The position numbers and the translations under genes were made by a program. This document shows, piece by piece, positions 35,201-42,187 of a stretch of 45,858 nt of DNA. The stretch is from CAZIOH01 sp964540815. Lineage in GTDB: Bacteria > Myxococcota_A > Polyangia > Fen-1088. How positions within the stretch are numbered: the stretch's first letter is position 1; every line of letters begins with the position of its first letter. The DNA is taken from positions 1 to 45,858 of the forward strand of contig CAZIOH010000049.1 in NCBI GenBank assembly GCA_964540815.1. Direction: 5' to 3'. The notes beneath the pieces were generated by a model that saw only the letters and a program-made list of their open reading frames with translations, ran no database searches and had not been told where the DNA came from.

Positions 35201-36389
35201 GGCCCCGGTGCACGAGCTCGACCGGTCCCTGGGCCGATGTCCCGGGCGCCTGGGCCGCGCCCGTCGTGGTGTCGGGCAGGGGGTCGGGCGGGGCGTCGGG
35301 CTGGGCGCGACCGACCGCGACGATCACCCCCGAGGCCCGCAGCCCGGCGAGCGCCTTCTGGACCGTGCCGGCGGGGAAGTGCGTCCGCTTGGCGATGCGG
35401 GTCGGCGTCGAGCGCCCGTGCGCGGCGAGATCCTCGAGGATCCGGCGCGCCGCCGCCGGGGCCCGCCCCGCGGTGGTGGCGGCCTCGAAGAACAGCCCAC
35501 GCAGCGCGGCCGCGTCGCCGGCGTTGTCCAGCTTCCGCAGCGAGGTCAGGCGGCGGTCGATGACCGCCCGGGCGCAGAGCTGCAGCTCGAGCGGCAGGCA
35601 GCCTGCCGGGTGTCGGCGGCAGAGCTCACCGGCGAGGGCCGCCGCGAGGCCCGGCTCGAACGCCGTCCCCGCGTGGGTGGTCAGGCGCTCGAGCAGAGCG
35701 GTCAAGGTGAGCTGATCCAGGCGCTCGATCATGATCGGCGCCGAGGACTCGAAGCCGGGCGGGAGGACCAGGCGCGACATCCGACCGAGCGCGACGTCGC
35801 TGACGACCAGCAGCAGGCGAACCCGCCCGGGACCGGCCTCGGCGAACGCGGAGATCAAGGCGGAGAGCGACGCGACCGTGTCGGCCATCTCGGGCGCGAA
35901 GGCCCACTCGAGGTGATCGACCACCAGCACCATCCCGGCCCGCGATTCGCGCACCATCCGGGCGAGGTAGCTCGGCGTGGACTCGCCAGGCGTGATGGGG
36001 CCGAACCCGATCCGGGTGGCGGCCTGCTCGATCTGGGTGTCGAGCTCGGTGGGATCGTCGACCTCCAGGATCTGGATCCCGCGCCGGGCGAGCGCCGGGA
36101 GGACTCCGGCGCGCACCACCGAGGTCTTGCCGACCCCGACCTCGCCGGTGACCGTGACGGTGCGCGCCTGCTTCTCGAGCAGGCGCGCGAGCACGAGCTG
36201 CGTCTCCTCGGAGCGACCGAGGAAGGACTCCGCGCCGGTCTGGTCGTAGGGAGTGAGCCCGCGGAACGGACCGCCGGCGGTCGGAGCGGCGGTGGGCGCG
36301 CTGCCCAGGGGCACCAAGGGCCCCAGGGGCGACAGGGGCGGGTGAGGGGGCGGGGATGAAGGAGATGCTGCGGACATCGTGCCCGACAT
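32241..36389 (-). CDS. STAND-type ATPase fused to a HEAT-repeat domain, one membrane helix
   Basis: A 1382-residue protein. After a Pro-rich start, residues 42-60 (FRGLTPYDQTGAESFLGRSE) mark the entry of a novel-STAND/AAA-type NTPase; Walker A is GEVGVGKTS (82-90) and Walker B MVLVVDHLEW (about 153-162). A winged-helix-like stretch follows (RIAKRTHFPAGTVQKALAGL, about 345). One membrane helix is at about 465-485 (AALGVGLVAAVLATFVVD). From about 560 to the end there are some twenty HEAT-type helical repeats (for example DPDAAVRAAAVRGLVQFGEA). The ATPase side would be cytoplasmic and the HEAT solenoid outside. It is directly upstream (13 nt) of the sugar-binding protein. A sensor role is inferred. 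Confidence 0.85.
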   Translation of the reverse strand: MSGTMSAASPSSPPPHPPLSPLGPLVPLGSAPTAAPTAGGPFRGLTPYDQTGAESFLGRSEETQLVLARLLEKQARTVTVTGEVGVGKTSVVRAGVLPALARRGIQILEVDDPTELDTQIEQAATRIGFGPITPGESTPSYLARMVRESRAGMVLVVDHLEWAFAPEMADTVASLSALISAFAEAGPGRVRLLLVVSDVALGRMSRLVLPPGFESSAPIMIERLDQLTLTALLERLTTHAGTAFEPGLAAALAGELCRRHPAGCLPLELQLCARAVIDRRLTSLRKLDNAGDAAALRGLFFEAATTAGRAPAAARRILEDLAAHGRSTPTRIAKRTHFPAGTVQKALAGLRASGVIVAVGRAQPDAPPDPLPDTTTGAAQAPGTSAQGPVELVHRGLGPFIDEFLLQDHAQLARVRGQLRRRLARGERGRLSLRQIAEVRRTFGPATTGLSPAEQALVQRSVRRIGVQAALGVGLVAAVLATFVVDARQTYMLAFDPPRGGAVARVVVRVGRPRWNLARIWPSASGTRGLVADTGFSAAGLAPAAVARIADGQATGSLDPASAVPAWLRDVVNGLRPVPRGVAKALIGDPDGVTSLKQAFSDPLARREALDSLAVIGRGRAGEDEILAAALGDAAPEVRRRGVEVAGEIDRRLGTGAHVTTLRNALGDRSTDVKLAVLREVTSLPAAEATDILTVALRDHDVAFRRAVEDATIAFAADHPEAAAAAAQHVLESPDGNARRSGMMLLERIATRAPAACARVLQAVVADTRAPEEARVSALQVLRRAGPPDPSLEPLLAQASLQTGSPRLRAAALPLYALLIDAAAAEELARAEMKGAPAARVTAAAIWGAIAVAHPELAVKPLRGMIYDPSADIRAEAARGFASLKHEGISLAGKLLGDPSAEVESAALESAVALAPVNPVEVANTLGKSIKLVRPSVRRSMVEALGRLGQTRPAAAIPALALAVHDPDVATRVNVARAFCGLARENAGAAAPYLRSAARDDAREVRAAAAACIEELTTGDPRGGIKMALELVASDEPGVRAAATASLGSLASRAPELAFSTLLKLVEDPDAAVRAAAVRGLVQFGEAGAGGPGFAESKRGAEAERALVAVFAGSDVQSRLLIVAAGAKNRLTGVLRLALTDPDEGVRLQAVRAAGSSTPPELEVVRGAVDDRAPAVRAEATRLLAGTTGAGAREVIPIYEAALGGGDRVAREAAIAGLGELAAAGDAGAKLLGDAMGQRSESIRAAAARALGRLAEKNPAAALPILERALHDPAYDVANAAIPGLAVAWSRQLSGGALAQIMLESEADSARRFVALEALLWRAQSGTPGAEGVAARREAADALGRVADSGPPLARLAGQLGRAFATTPAAKMHPFLERLLGS

Positions 36390-36440
36390 CGTACTGGACT
36401 CGGTCCCGAACGGCTGCCGGAACCGCCCGACAGTTCCTTC

Positions 36441-36770
36441 TCAACTCTGGCGAATGTCGGATTCCAGCATTTCGGGCTCGTCGTCGTAGTCGGCGATGAT
36501 GATCTCGCGGTTGTGCGCGTCGGTGGAGGATGGCGTGAAGAACCCCTCCACCAGATCGGCGACCTCCTCGTGGGAGGTCCCGCGTTTGACCGAGGCCAGG
36601 GCATACACCACGTGCCCATCGTCGATGACGGACATGAACCCCACCCGCCGGCCGTCCTCGACCGCCCACAGGTCCCAGGACTCACCGGCGCGGGTGCGGG
36701 TGACGCGGGTTGCGTAGAAGGTGCGGGGCTCGTGACGGGTGATTGGAGTGATCTTCGGATCGCGTGCCAA
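36441..36770 (-). CDS. Small conserved-looking hypothetical protein, TTG start
   Basis: A 109-residue protein with a compact beta-rich pattern (TFYATRVTRTRAGESWDLWA, GRRVGFMSVIDDGHVVYALA) and an acidic C-terminus (ADYDDEPEMLESD). No family is recognised, and there is no signal peptide or membrane segment. The start is TTG at 36770, chosen because GGAG lies eight bases upstream and no ATG fits. It sits 51 nt before the STAND/HEAT gene on the same strand and may be co-transcribed with it. Confidence 0.65.
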   Translation of the reverse strand: MARDPKITPITRHEPRTFYATRVTRTRAGESWDLWAVEDGRRVGFMSVIDDGHVVYALASVKRGTSHEEVADLVEGFFTPSSTDAHNREIIIADYDDEPEMLESDIRQS

Positions 36771-36824
36771 TGGCTGTCTCCGTCGGTCGAAAGTCGCGGA
36801 GAATAGCCATCCCGGTCCCGGGCT

Positions 36825-37682
36825 TCAAGGCAGCGGCAGATCCAGCCAGAACGTCGCACCCCGTCCCGGGGCACTCTCGACGCCCACTTCCCCGCCCAGC
36901 GACTCCGCGATGGACCGGCAGATCGACAACCCGAGGCCAGTGCCGGCGATGCGCGGATCGGCCTCGGGCGCACGGAAGAAGCGCTCGAAGAGGCGGGGCT
37001 GATGGTCCGGGTGGATGCCCGGCCCGTCGTCGGTGACCTCGACACGCAGGCGGTCGGCGCGGCGAGCGGAAGGGGCCGCGATCCGGAGCGCGATCGTCGC
37101 GGGGGCCGGGGCATACTTCCGCGCGTTCTCGAGGTAGTTGAGCAGCACGGCGCGGACCTGCTCGGTGGGCGCCGCCGCGCAGAGGCCCTTCGGCTCGGCG
37201 GGCAGTGCCAGGCGGACGGCGCGGCCGTGCGTCGCCTCGAACACCTCCGCGAGCTCACCGGCGAGCGCGCGCAGATCCACGGTGGCGGCGGGTGCCTCGG
37301 AGGCCCCGGAGGCCAAGAGAGCGGGAGAGCCAGGCGCGTCCGGAGCGGGCGGCAGGACACCGGCTCGGGGCAGGGCCGGCCGGGCCCGATCGAGCCAGGT
37401 GTTGACCAGCGCGGACAGGCGCCGCAGCTCGGCCCGGGCGGCGGCGATGTGCTCGGGACCGACGGGCTTCCCCGACAGCAGGCGCTGATCGCAGCGCGCG
37501 AGCGCCATCGCGATGCCGCCCATGGCGTTCTTGAGCTCGTGCGCGGCCACCGCGATCGTCGTCGCGGCGTCCTCGCCGGCCCCCGGCGCGAGGGGCGTCG
37601 TCGGGCTCGGTGGCGGCGGCGTGGTGGCCACGGGGGGCGCCGAGGGATCGGACGGGCCGCTGGGATCCGGGCCCTCGCTCAT
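36825..37682 (-). CDS. Soluble histidine kinase
   Basis: A 285-residue kinase without sensor domain or membrane helix. A Pro-rich 35-residue start is followed by the H box (AVAAHELKNAMGG, H48), then a Pro/Ala linker and the HATPase domain: N box LLNYLENARKYA, G1 DDGPGIH, F box LFERFFR and G2 GTGLGLSI. The ATG at 37682 overlaps the stop of the thiolase gene (ATGA). No response regulator is in the neighbourhood, so it is an orphan kinase. Input must come from a partner protein or a small ligand. Confidence 0.9.
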   Translation of the reverse strand: MSEGPDPSGPSDPSAPPVATTPPPPSPTTPLAPGAGEDAATTIAVAAHELKNAMGGIAMALARCDQRLLSGKPVGPEHIAAARAELRRLSALVNTWLDRARPALPRAGVLPPAPDAPGSPALLASGASEAPAATVDLRALAGELAEVFEATHGRAVRLALPAEPKGLCAAAPTEQVRAVLLNYLENARKYAPAPATIALRIAAPSARRADRLRVEVTDDGPGIHPDHQPRLFERFFRAPEADPRIAGTGLGLSICRSIAESLGGEVGVESAPGRGATFWLDLPLP

Positions 37683-38929
37683 GGGGGACGTTCGAACAGC
37701 ACCGAGATGCCCTGGCCGACGCCGATGCACATGGTCGCGAGCCCGCGCCGGAGCCCACCGCGGGCGAGCTCGTGGCACAGGGTGGTGGCGAGGCGCGCCC
37801 CCGAGGCCCCGAGGGGATGGCCGATGGCGATGGCGCCGCCGTTGACGTTGACCCGGTCGGGATCGAGGCCGAGCTCGCGCATGCAGGGGATGACCTGGGC
37901 GGCGAAGGCCTCGTTGAGCTCGACCCGATCCAGATCGCGCGCCTCGAGCCCGACCCGCGCGAGCAACTTGCGCGTGGCCGGGATGGGGCCGAGACCCATG
38001 TGGCGGGGCTCGACCCCGGCCACCGCCGAGGCGACCACGCGCGCGAGGGGCGCTGGCTGCCCGCCGAGGCTGCGCAGCCCGGCCGCCGACACCAGCAGCA
38101 ACGCCGCGGCGCCGTCGTTGATGCCCGACGCATTCCCCGCGGTGACGGTCCCGCGGGTGCCGTCGCGGAAGGCCGGGCGTAGGGCCGCGAGCTCGGCCGC
38201 CGTGATCTCGGGGCGGGGATGCTCGTCCACGGTCACCCGGGTGGCCTCCTTGCCCTTGCGCGGCTGGATCTCGACCGGACACACCTCGCGCTCGAACCGT
38301 CCGCCGGCCTGGGCGGCCGCCCACTTGCGCTGGCTCCCGAGCGCGAGCTCGTCCTGTGCGCTCCGCGAGATCTCGTACAGCTCGGCGACCAGCTCGGCGG
38401 TCTCGCCGAGCGCGTGCGCCCCGTGCAGGGCCTCGAGCTTCGGGTTGGTGAAGCGCCAGCCGAGCGTCGTGTCGAAGAGCGTGACATTGCCCCGGGGAAA
38501 AGCCTCGGTGGGCTTGGCCTGGACCAGCGGTGCGCGCGACATCGACTCGACGCCGCCGGCCAGGATCACGTCGGCCTCGCCGGCCGCGATGGCGTGTGCG
38601 CCCGCCACGACGGCGGCCAGCCCCGAGCCGCACAGGCGGTTCACCGTGAGCCCCGGGACGGAGACCGGCAGGCCCGCGAGCAAGAGGGCCATCCGGGCCA
38701 CGTTGCGGTTGTCCTCTCCCGCCTGGTTGGCACAACCGAGGATCACGTCATCGATGCTGGCCGGATCGACCCGCGTCCTGGCCACCAGCGCCCGAAGAAC
38801 CCCGGCCGCCAGATCGTCCGGCCGGACCGAGGACAGGGCCCCACCGTAGCGACCCACGGGCGTCCGCAGGGCGTCCACGACGAAGACCGGATTCTTGACC
38901 AGAGCTGGGTCGAGCCGCGCCGCCGACAT
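37679..38929 (-). CDS. Thiolase (acetyl-CoA acyltransferase)
   Basis: It catalyses thiolytic cleavage or condensation of acyl-CoA. The 416-residue protein has all thiolase marks: nucleophile C100 in NRLCGSGLAAV, SGINDGAAALLLVS, NEAFAAQ, GGAIAIGHPLGASGAR and the C-terminal CIGVGQGISVLFER, where Val replaces the more usual Gly of CIGGGQG. The pattern resembles degradative thiolases such as FadA/PcaF, but which acyl chain is used cannot be told. Active-site residues are complete. It overlaps the histidine kinase by ATGA, an unusual coupling. It is divergent from the small Cys/His protein. Confidence 0.93.
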   Translation of the reverse strand: MSAARLDPALVKNPVFVVDALRTPVGRYGGALSSVRPDDLAAGVLRALVARTRVDPASIDDVILGCANQAGEDNRNVARMALLLAGLPVSVPGLTVNRLCGSGLAAVVAGAHAIAAGEADVILAGGVESMSRAPLVQAKPTEAFPRGNVTLFDTTLGWRFTNPKLEALHGAHALGETAELVAELYEISRSAQDELALGSQRKWAAAQAGGRFEREVCPVEIQPRKGKEATRVTVDEHPRPEITAAELAALRPAFRDGTRGTVTAGNASGINDGAAALLLVSAAGLRSLGGQPAPLARVVASAVAGVEPRHMGLGPIPATRKLLARVGLEARDLDRVELNEAFAAQVIPCMRELGLDPDRVNVNGGAIAIGHPLGASGARLATTLCHELARGGLRRGLATMCIGVGQGISVLFERPP

Positions 38930-38998
38930 GCCGTGCGAGAGTATAGCCGACGGCGGCGTGGCCCGAGTCGTCGGCCGTCCCCCCGGTCGCGCGGGCCC

Positions 38999-39026
38999 TT
39001 GACTCGGCCCGGGGTCCGCCTATCCT
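38999..39026 (+). promoter_or_regulatory. Sigma-70-like promoter of the small Cys/His protein gene
   Basis: TTGACT (38999-39004), a 16-nt spacer and TATCCT (39021-39026). The expected start of transcription is about 39032-39034, only two to four bases before the ATG at 39036, and no Shine-Dalgarno is present, so the messenger would be leaderless or nearly so. Confidence 0.6.
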
Positions 39027-39035
39027 CTGCGCGAA

Positions 39036-39314
39036 ATGGCCGACCCGACATCCGCCGCCCCGTCCTCCGACTCCACCAAGCCGTCCGCCCCGGAGGTCGC
39101 CCGAGGTGGCGTTCGTGGCGCCTGTACCGTCGACAAGTGCGGGCGCCCGCTGCGGGCGAAGGGGTACTGCCGCAAGCACTTCCTGGCCTGGCGACGGCAG
39201 GAGCTCGGCGCGCACCACCACTACAAGGTCTGCAGCAAGGAAGGTTGCCGCAAGAAGCGAGCGCACGGCGGCCTCTGCGCCGAGCACGCCGGCGTCGGTA
39301 CCCCGGCCGCGTAG
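39036..39314 (+). CDS. Small protein with two identical C-x4-C-x9-C-x2-H motifs
   Basis: A 92-residue protein. After a Ser/Pro/Lys-rich disordered start, it has two copies of the same motif with exactly equal spacing: C30, C35, C45, H48 and C66, C71, C81, H84 (36 residues apart). Each would hold one zinc ion. Between them is a basic, aromatic segment (HFLAWRRQEL). It resembles small Cys/His vegetative proteins of myxobacteria, which may bind nucleic acid, but I cannot verify this. The ATG at 39036 is close to its own promoter. Confidence 0.8.
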   Translation: MADPTSAAPSSDSTKPSAPEVARGGVRGACTVDKCGRPLRAKGYCRKHFLAWRRQELGAHHHYKVCSKEGCRKKRAHGGLCAEHAGVGTPAA

Positions 39315-39378
39315 CCAAAGATCGCCCAATGCCCTTCGCGCCGCCGCCCGTGAGCGGCCGAGCCCCATGAAGCCGTCG

Positions 39379-39478
39379 NNNNNNNNNNNNNNNNNNNNNN
39401 NNNNNNNNNNNNNNNNNNNNNNNNNNNNNNNNNNNNNNNNNNNNNNNNNNNNNNNNNNNNNNNNNNNNNNNNNNNNNN
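39379..39478. other. Assembly gap (100 N)
   Basis: A run of exactly 100 N, the conventional size for a gap of unknown length. The same bases, GAAGCCGTCG, occur directly before and directly after it, so the two contig ends may overlap in a short repeat and the true gap may be small or absent. Confidence 0.95.
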
Positions 39479-39500
39479 GAAGCCGTCGTCGAAGCCCTCG

Positions 39501-40220
39501 ATGAAGTCCAGCGCACCGAGGCCGACCGGTGCGTCCAAAGCCTCCACATCCACCCCGATGCCGGTGGTGCCGCGTCTGCTGACGCTGGCCTTGCCGCGTG
39601 GACGGATCATCGACGAGGCGTTGCCCCTCTTCCGGCGCGCCGGGATCGATCTCGACGCCGTCGAGCGCGCGCGGGCCAGTCGCCGCCTGATCGTCCCCAT
39701 CGAGTCGGCCGGGCTCCGCATCCTCATCGTGCGCGACACCGACGTTCCGGCCTACGTCGAGGGGGGGGCCGCCGATCTCGGGATCGCCGGGCGTGACGTC
39801 CTCGACGAGCAAGGCCGCGATCTCTACGAGCCGCTCGACCTGGGGATTGGGCGGTGCCGGATGGTGGTGGCCGAGCCCGCCGATCGTCCGATCGACGAGT
39901 CCGCGCAGGTCCACCTGCGCTACGCCACCAAGTTCCCCGAGATCACGCGGCGGCACCTGCAGTCGCGGGGCATCGTCGCCGAGATCATCAAGCTCTACGG
40001 CTCGATCGAGATCGCGCCCCTGGTGGGCCTCGCCGATCGCATCGTCGACCTCGTCTCCTCGGGCGAGACCCTCCGGCAGCACCACCTGCGCGAGGTGGAG
40101 ACCCTGCTTCCGGTCAGCGCCCGCCTGTGCGTGGGTCGCGCCGCCGCCAAGCTCCACGGCGCACGCATCGACGAGCTCATCGGCCGCCTCCGAGAGGCCG
40201 TGGCCAGCCGCACGTCGTAG
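39501..40220 (+). CDS. hisG: ATP phosphoribosyltransferase, short form
   Basis: It joins ATP and PRPP, the first step of histidine synthesis. The 239-residue catalytic protein has LLTLALPRGRIIDEALPLFR, the PRPP-side EGGAADLGIAGRDVL, RCRMVVAEPADR, RYATKFPEITRRHL and LYGSIEIAPLVGLADRIVDL VSSGETL. It ends without the C-terminal regulatory domain, so it is the short form that needs HisZ; no hisZ is seen nearby. Start: ATG at 39501 gives a Ser/Pro-rich lead; ATG at 39558 fits the family best. If the assembly gap is artificial, ATG at 39367 left of it could be the true start (MKPS then KPSS). Confidence 0.9.
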   Translation: MKSSAPRPTGASKASTSTPMPVVPRLLTLALPRGRIIDEALPLFRRAGIDLDAVERARASRRLIVPIESAGLRILIVRDTDVPAYVEGGAADLGIAGRDVLDEQGRDLYEPLDLGIGRCRMVVAEPADRPIDESAQVHLRYATKFPEITRRHLQSRGIVAEIIKLYGSIEIAPLVGLADRIVDLVSSGETLRQHHLREVETLLPVSARLCVGRAAAKLHGARIDELIGRLREAVASRTS

Positions 40221-40252
40221 CGGCAGGCGCAGTTTGCTGCAGAAAAGCGGAC

Positions 40253-40411
40253 CCCCGCTCCGCGGGGCGCGGGCCAGGGAAAGGGGCCCACTTCATTCCG
40301 GCGACGGCACTGCGGCTTTCCCGCGCGGAGTGAGAGGGGCGCGGGGACGTGCGAGCGGCAGCGAGCCACGTCCCCCATCCATACAAGGGCCAGGGAGAGG
40401 GGGCCCCACTT
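40253..40411. repeat. Hairpin-rich intergenic repeat downstream of hisG
   Basis: Several structures lie in the 195 nt between hisG and the small membrane protein. CCCCGC/GCGGGG (40253-40267) is a stem with a 3-nt loop. GGGGACGTG (40343-40351) and CACGTCCCC (40367-40375) form a perfect 9-bp inverted repeat. An imperfect direct repeat beginning GGGCCAGGGA occurs at 40271-40293 and 40387-40411, both ending CACTT. It looks like a REP/MITE-type element or a double terminator between convergent genes; no T-run follows. Confidence 0.6.
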
Positions 40412-40415
40412 TCGG

Positions 40416-40751
40416 CTAGCGGGAGGCGTGGCGGTCTTCGAGCAGCTTGCGAAGGCGCTTCCGATCGGCGTCCGAGATCTCCTCGCTCGGCGCGACGCCG
40501 GCATCCGGGCTCGCCCCCTCGAGGACGTGTCCCGCGCGCGCCAGTCTCTGTCGGACGCCGTCCAGGAGGGGCCCGGCGAAGGGCCGGGCGCTCTCGCGCG
40601 TGCCCTCGAGCAGATCGCGGGTCTCGTGGGTCTGGCCGATCGCCTGCAGGTGCTCGAAGAGGGTCCGCGAGCCGAGAGAGACGTTGGCCCCGAACCACAC
40701 GAAGGCCACCAAGGTGGCGAGCCCGAGGAGCAGCTTGATGATTCGCACCAC
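40416..40751 (-). CDS. Small single-pass membrane protein, unknown function
   Basis: A 111-residue protein with one N-terminal membrane helix (RIIKLLLGLATLVAFVWFGANV) and a helical, charged remainder (LFEHLQAIGQTHETRDLLEG; DADRKRLRKLLEDRHASR). No family recognised. The start is GTG at 40751 because AAGGA lies seven bases upstream and the membrane helix then begins at once; a longer frame from ATG at 40820 has no such site. It converges with hisG and is divergent from the secretion operon. Confidence 0.6.
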   Translation of the reverse strand: MVRIIKLLLGLATLVAFVWFGANVSLGSRTLFEHLQAIGQTHETRDLLEGTRESARPFAGPLLDGVRQRLARAGHVLEGASPDAGVAPSEEISDADRKRLRKLLEDRHASR

Positions 40752-41248
40752 GTTGTGTCCTTGGCGATGCGCGACTAGCGCAGGATGGCGCTTCCTGCCC
40801 GCAGAACGATGCGGCCCCACTCCGGGATGGTCGCGGCATCGGTGCCGTCGTCCTTCACGGATGGCATGACAGACGGGATGACCGAAGGACCGCGTCCGGG
40901 GCGGTCCGATTTCCCGCGGCGGAAGGCCGCCACCGCGGAACGCGGACGCTTGCGGGAGATGATTGCCGGCGAATCTTTCGTCGTTTCGGAGCCGTCAAAT
41001 CCATGGGCCATTTTCGATCGCACCTGTCCGTCATCATGCGGGCTGTTCGAAAACGGTCAATTTTTTTGCCCGTCCGGGGGTACCGGCGGCCCGGGCGGCG
41101 CCGGGCAGGCAAGCGCGCCTTCTTTTGTGTGCCAAATTGGCAGCCCAGCCCAGGCTCCAGAAATTCGTAAAGAGCTGTTTTTATTAAGAAAGCATTAAGT
41201 CTGGGGGCTGGCCCCGGCGTTGCTGTCGCACCTAGGCCGGACAACCGA
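40752..41248. promoter_or_regulatory. Intergenic region upstream of the type II secretion operon
   Basis: A 497-nt region between divergent genes. Short frames in it have no recognisable product. It is AT-rich at 41040-41060 (a run of seven T) and again at 41158-41200 (TTTTTATTAAG), about 50-90 nt before gspC, the likely promoter zone. No confident -35/-10 pair was identified. Confidence 0.4.
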
Positions 41249-42187
41249 ATGGAGACACTGCTTCGCAAGTACATGTGGGCCATCGATCTGGCCGTCATCG
41301 CCGTGGTGGCGGCCTTCGCCGCCCGCGCCTCGGGTGTCCTCATCGGCTCGCGCATCGGTCGCAACACGCCCGCCTTCCGCGCCTCCTCTCGTTCCTTGGT
41401 CTCCAACCCCGCCGGCCAGACCCCCTACCTCAAGGACGTGGAGGCCATCCTCAAGCGCAACGTCTTCTGTTCGACCTGTCCCCCGATCTTGCCCGAGCCC
41501 GAGAAGCCCGAGGAGCAGGGGACGCCGCCCGCCCCCGAGCCCGAGCGCACCAGCCTGCCCATCAAGCTGATGGCCATCATGTTCTCGCCGCCACCCAACA
41601 GCCCCAAGTGGTCGGTGGCGATCATCCGGGACACCGAGAGCAACTCGGCCGGCCCCTACGCCATCGACTCCGTGATCCGCAAGGCCACCATCGTCGACAT
41701 CCAGGAGACCCGGGTCTACCTCGACAACGCCGGGAAGCCCGAGTTCCTGGATCTGCTCGATGCCAAGACGCCCGTACCGCCTCCCCCGGGCGCGCCCGCG
41801 CCCGCCGCGGCGGCGCCGGCCGATCCCTTCGTGGCCGAGATGGAGAAGGGCATCAAGAAGACCGGCGAGCATTCGTACGAGGTGCAGCGCGGGACGGTCG
41901 ATTCGTTGCTCGGCAACATGGCGGTCCTCTCGCGCTCGGCCCGGATCGTCCCCGAGGTTCGCGACGGGCGCGCGGCCGGCTTTCGCCTCTTCAGCGTCCG
42001 TCCCGATGGTCCCTTCGCCAAGATCGGCATCCAGAATGGCGACGTGATCTATGCGATCAACGGTCTCGACATGACCAGCCCCGACAAGGCCCTCGAGATC
42101 TACACCAAGCTCAAATCCGCGAACCACCTGTCGGTGGCGCTCGAGCGCAACGGGCAGAAAATCACCAAGGACTACAACATCCGATGA
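41249..42187 (+). CDS. gspC: Type II secretion protein C
   Basis: An inner-membrane protein that links the secretin to the inner-membrane platform. The 312 residues have one N-terminal membrane helix (about 10-33, WAIDLAVIAVVAAFAARASG), a homology region with ILKRNVFCSTCPP and LPIKLMAIMFSPPPNSPKWS, a Pro/Ala linker and a C-terminal PDZ domain from about 225 (GFRLFSVRPDGPFAKIGIQN, GDVIYAINGLDMTSPDKALE). The PDZ domain may select cargo or secretin. The stop overlaps gspD by ATGA, so the genes are coupled. Confidence 0.92.
   Translation: METLLRKYMWAIDLAVIAVVAAFAARASGVLIGSRIGRNTPAFRASSRSLVSNPAGQTPYLKDVEAILKRNVFCSTCPPILPEPEKPEEQGTPPAPEPERTSLPIKLMAIMFSPPPNSPKWSVAIIRDTESNSAGPYAIDSVIRKATIVDIQETRVYLDNAGKPEFLDLLDAKTPVPPPPGAPAPAAAAPADPFVAEMEKGIKKTGEHSYEVQRGTVDSLLGNMAVLSRSARIVPEVRDGRAAGFRLFSVRPDGPFAKIGIQNGDVIYAINGLDMTSPDKALEIYTKLKSANHLSVALERNGQKITKDYNIR

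Noticed and set aside
32577..36359. A 1260-codon open frame on the plus strand
   Set aside because: It is antisense to the STAND/HEAT gene, whose domains are recognisable. High GC leaves long open frames on the opposite strand; the product is a low-complexity Arg/Gly/His/Asp mixture without any fold pattern.
40785..41198. A 137-codon frame upstream of gspC
   Set aside because: Low-complexity product across an AT-rich, promoter-like region; no ribosome site or homology pattern.
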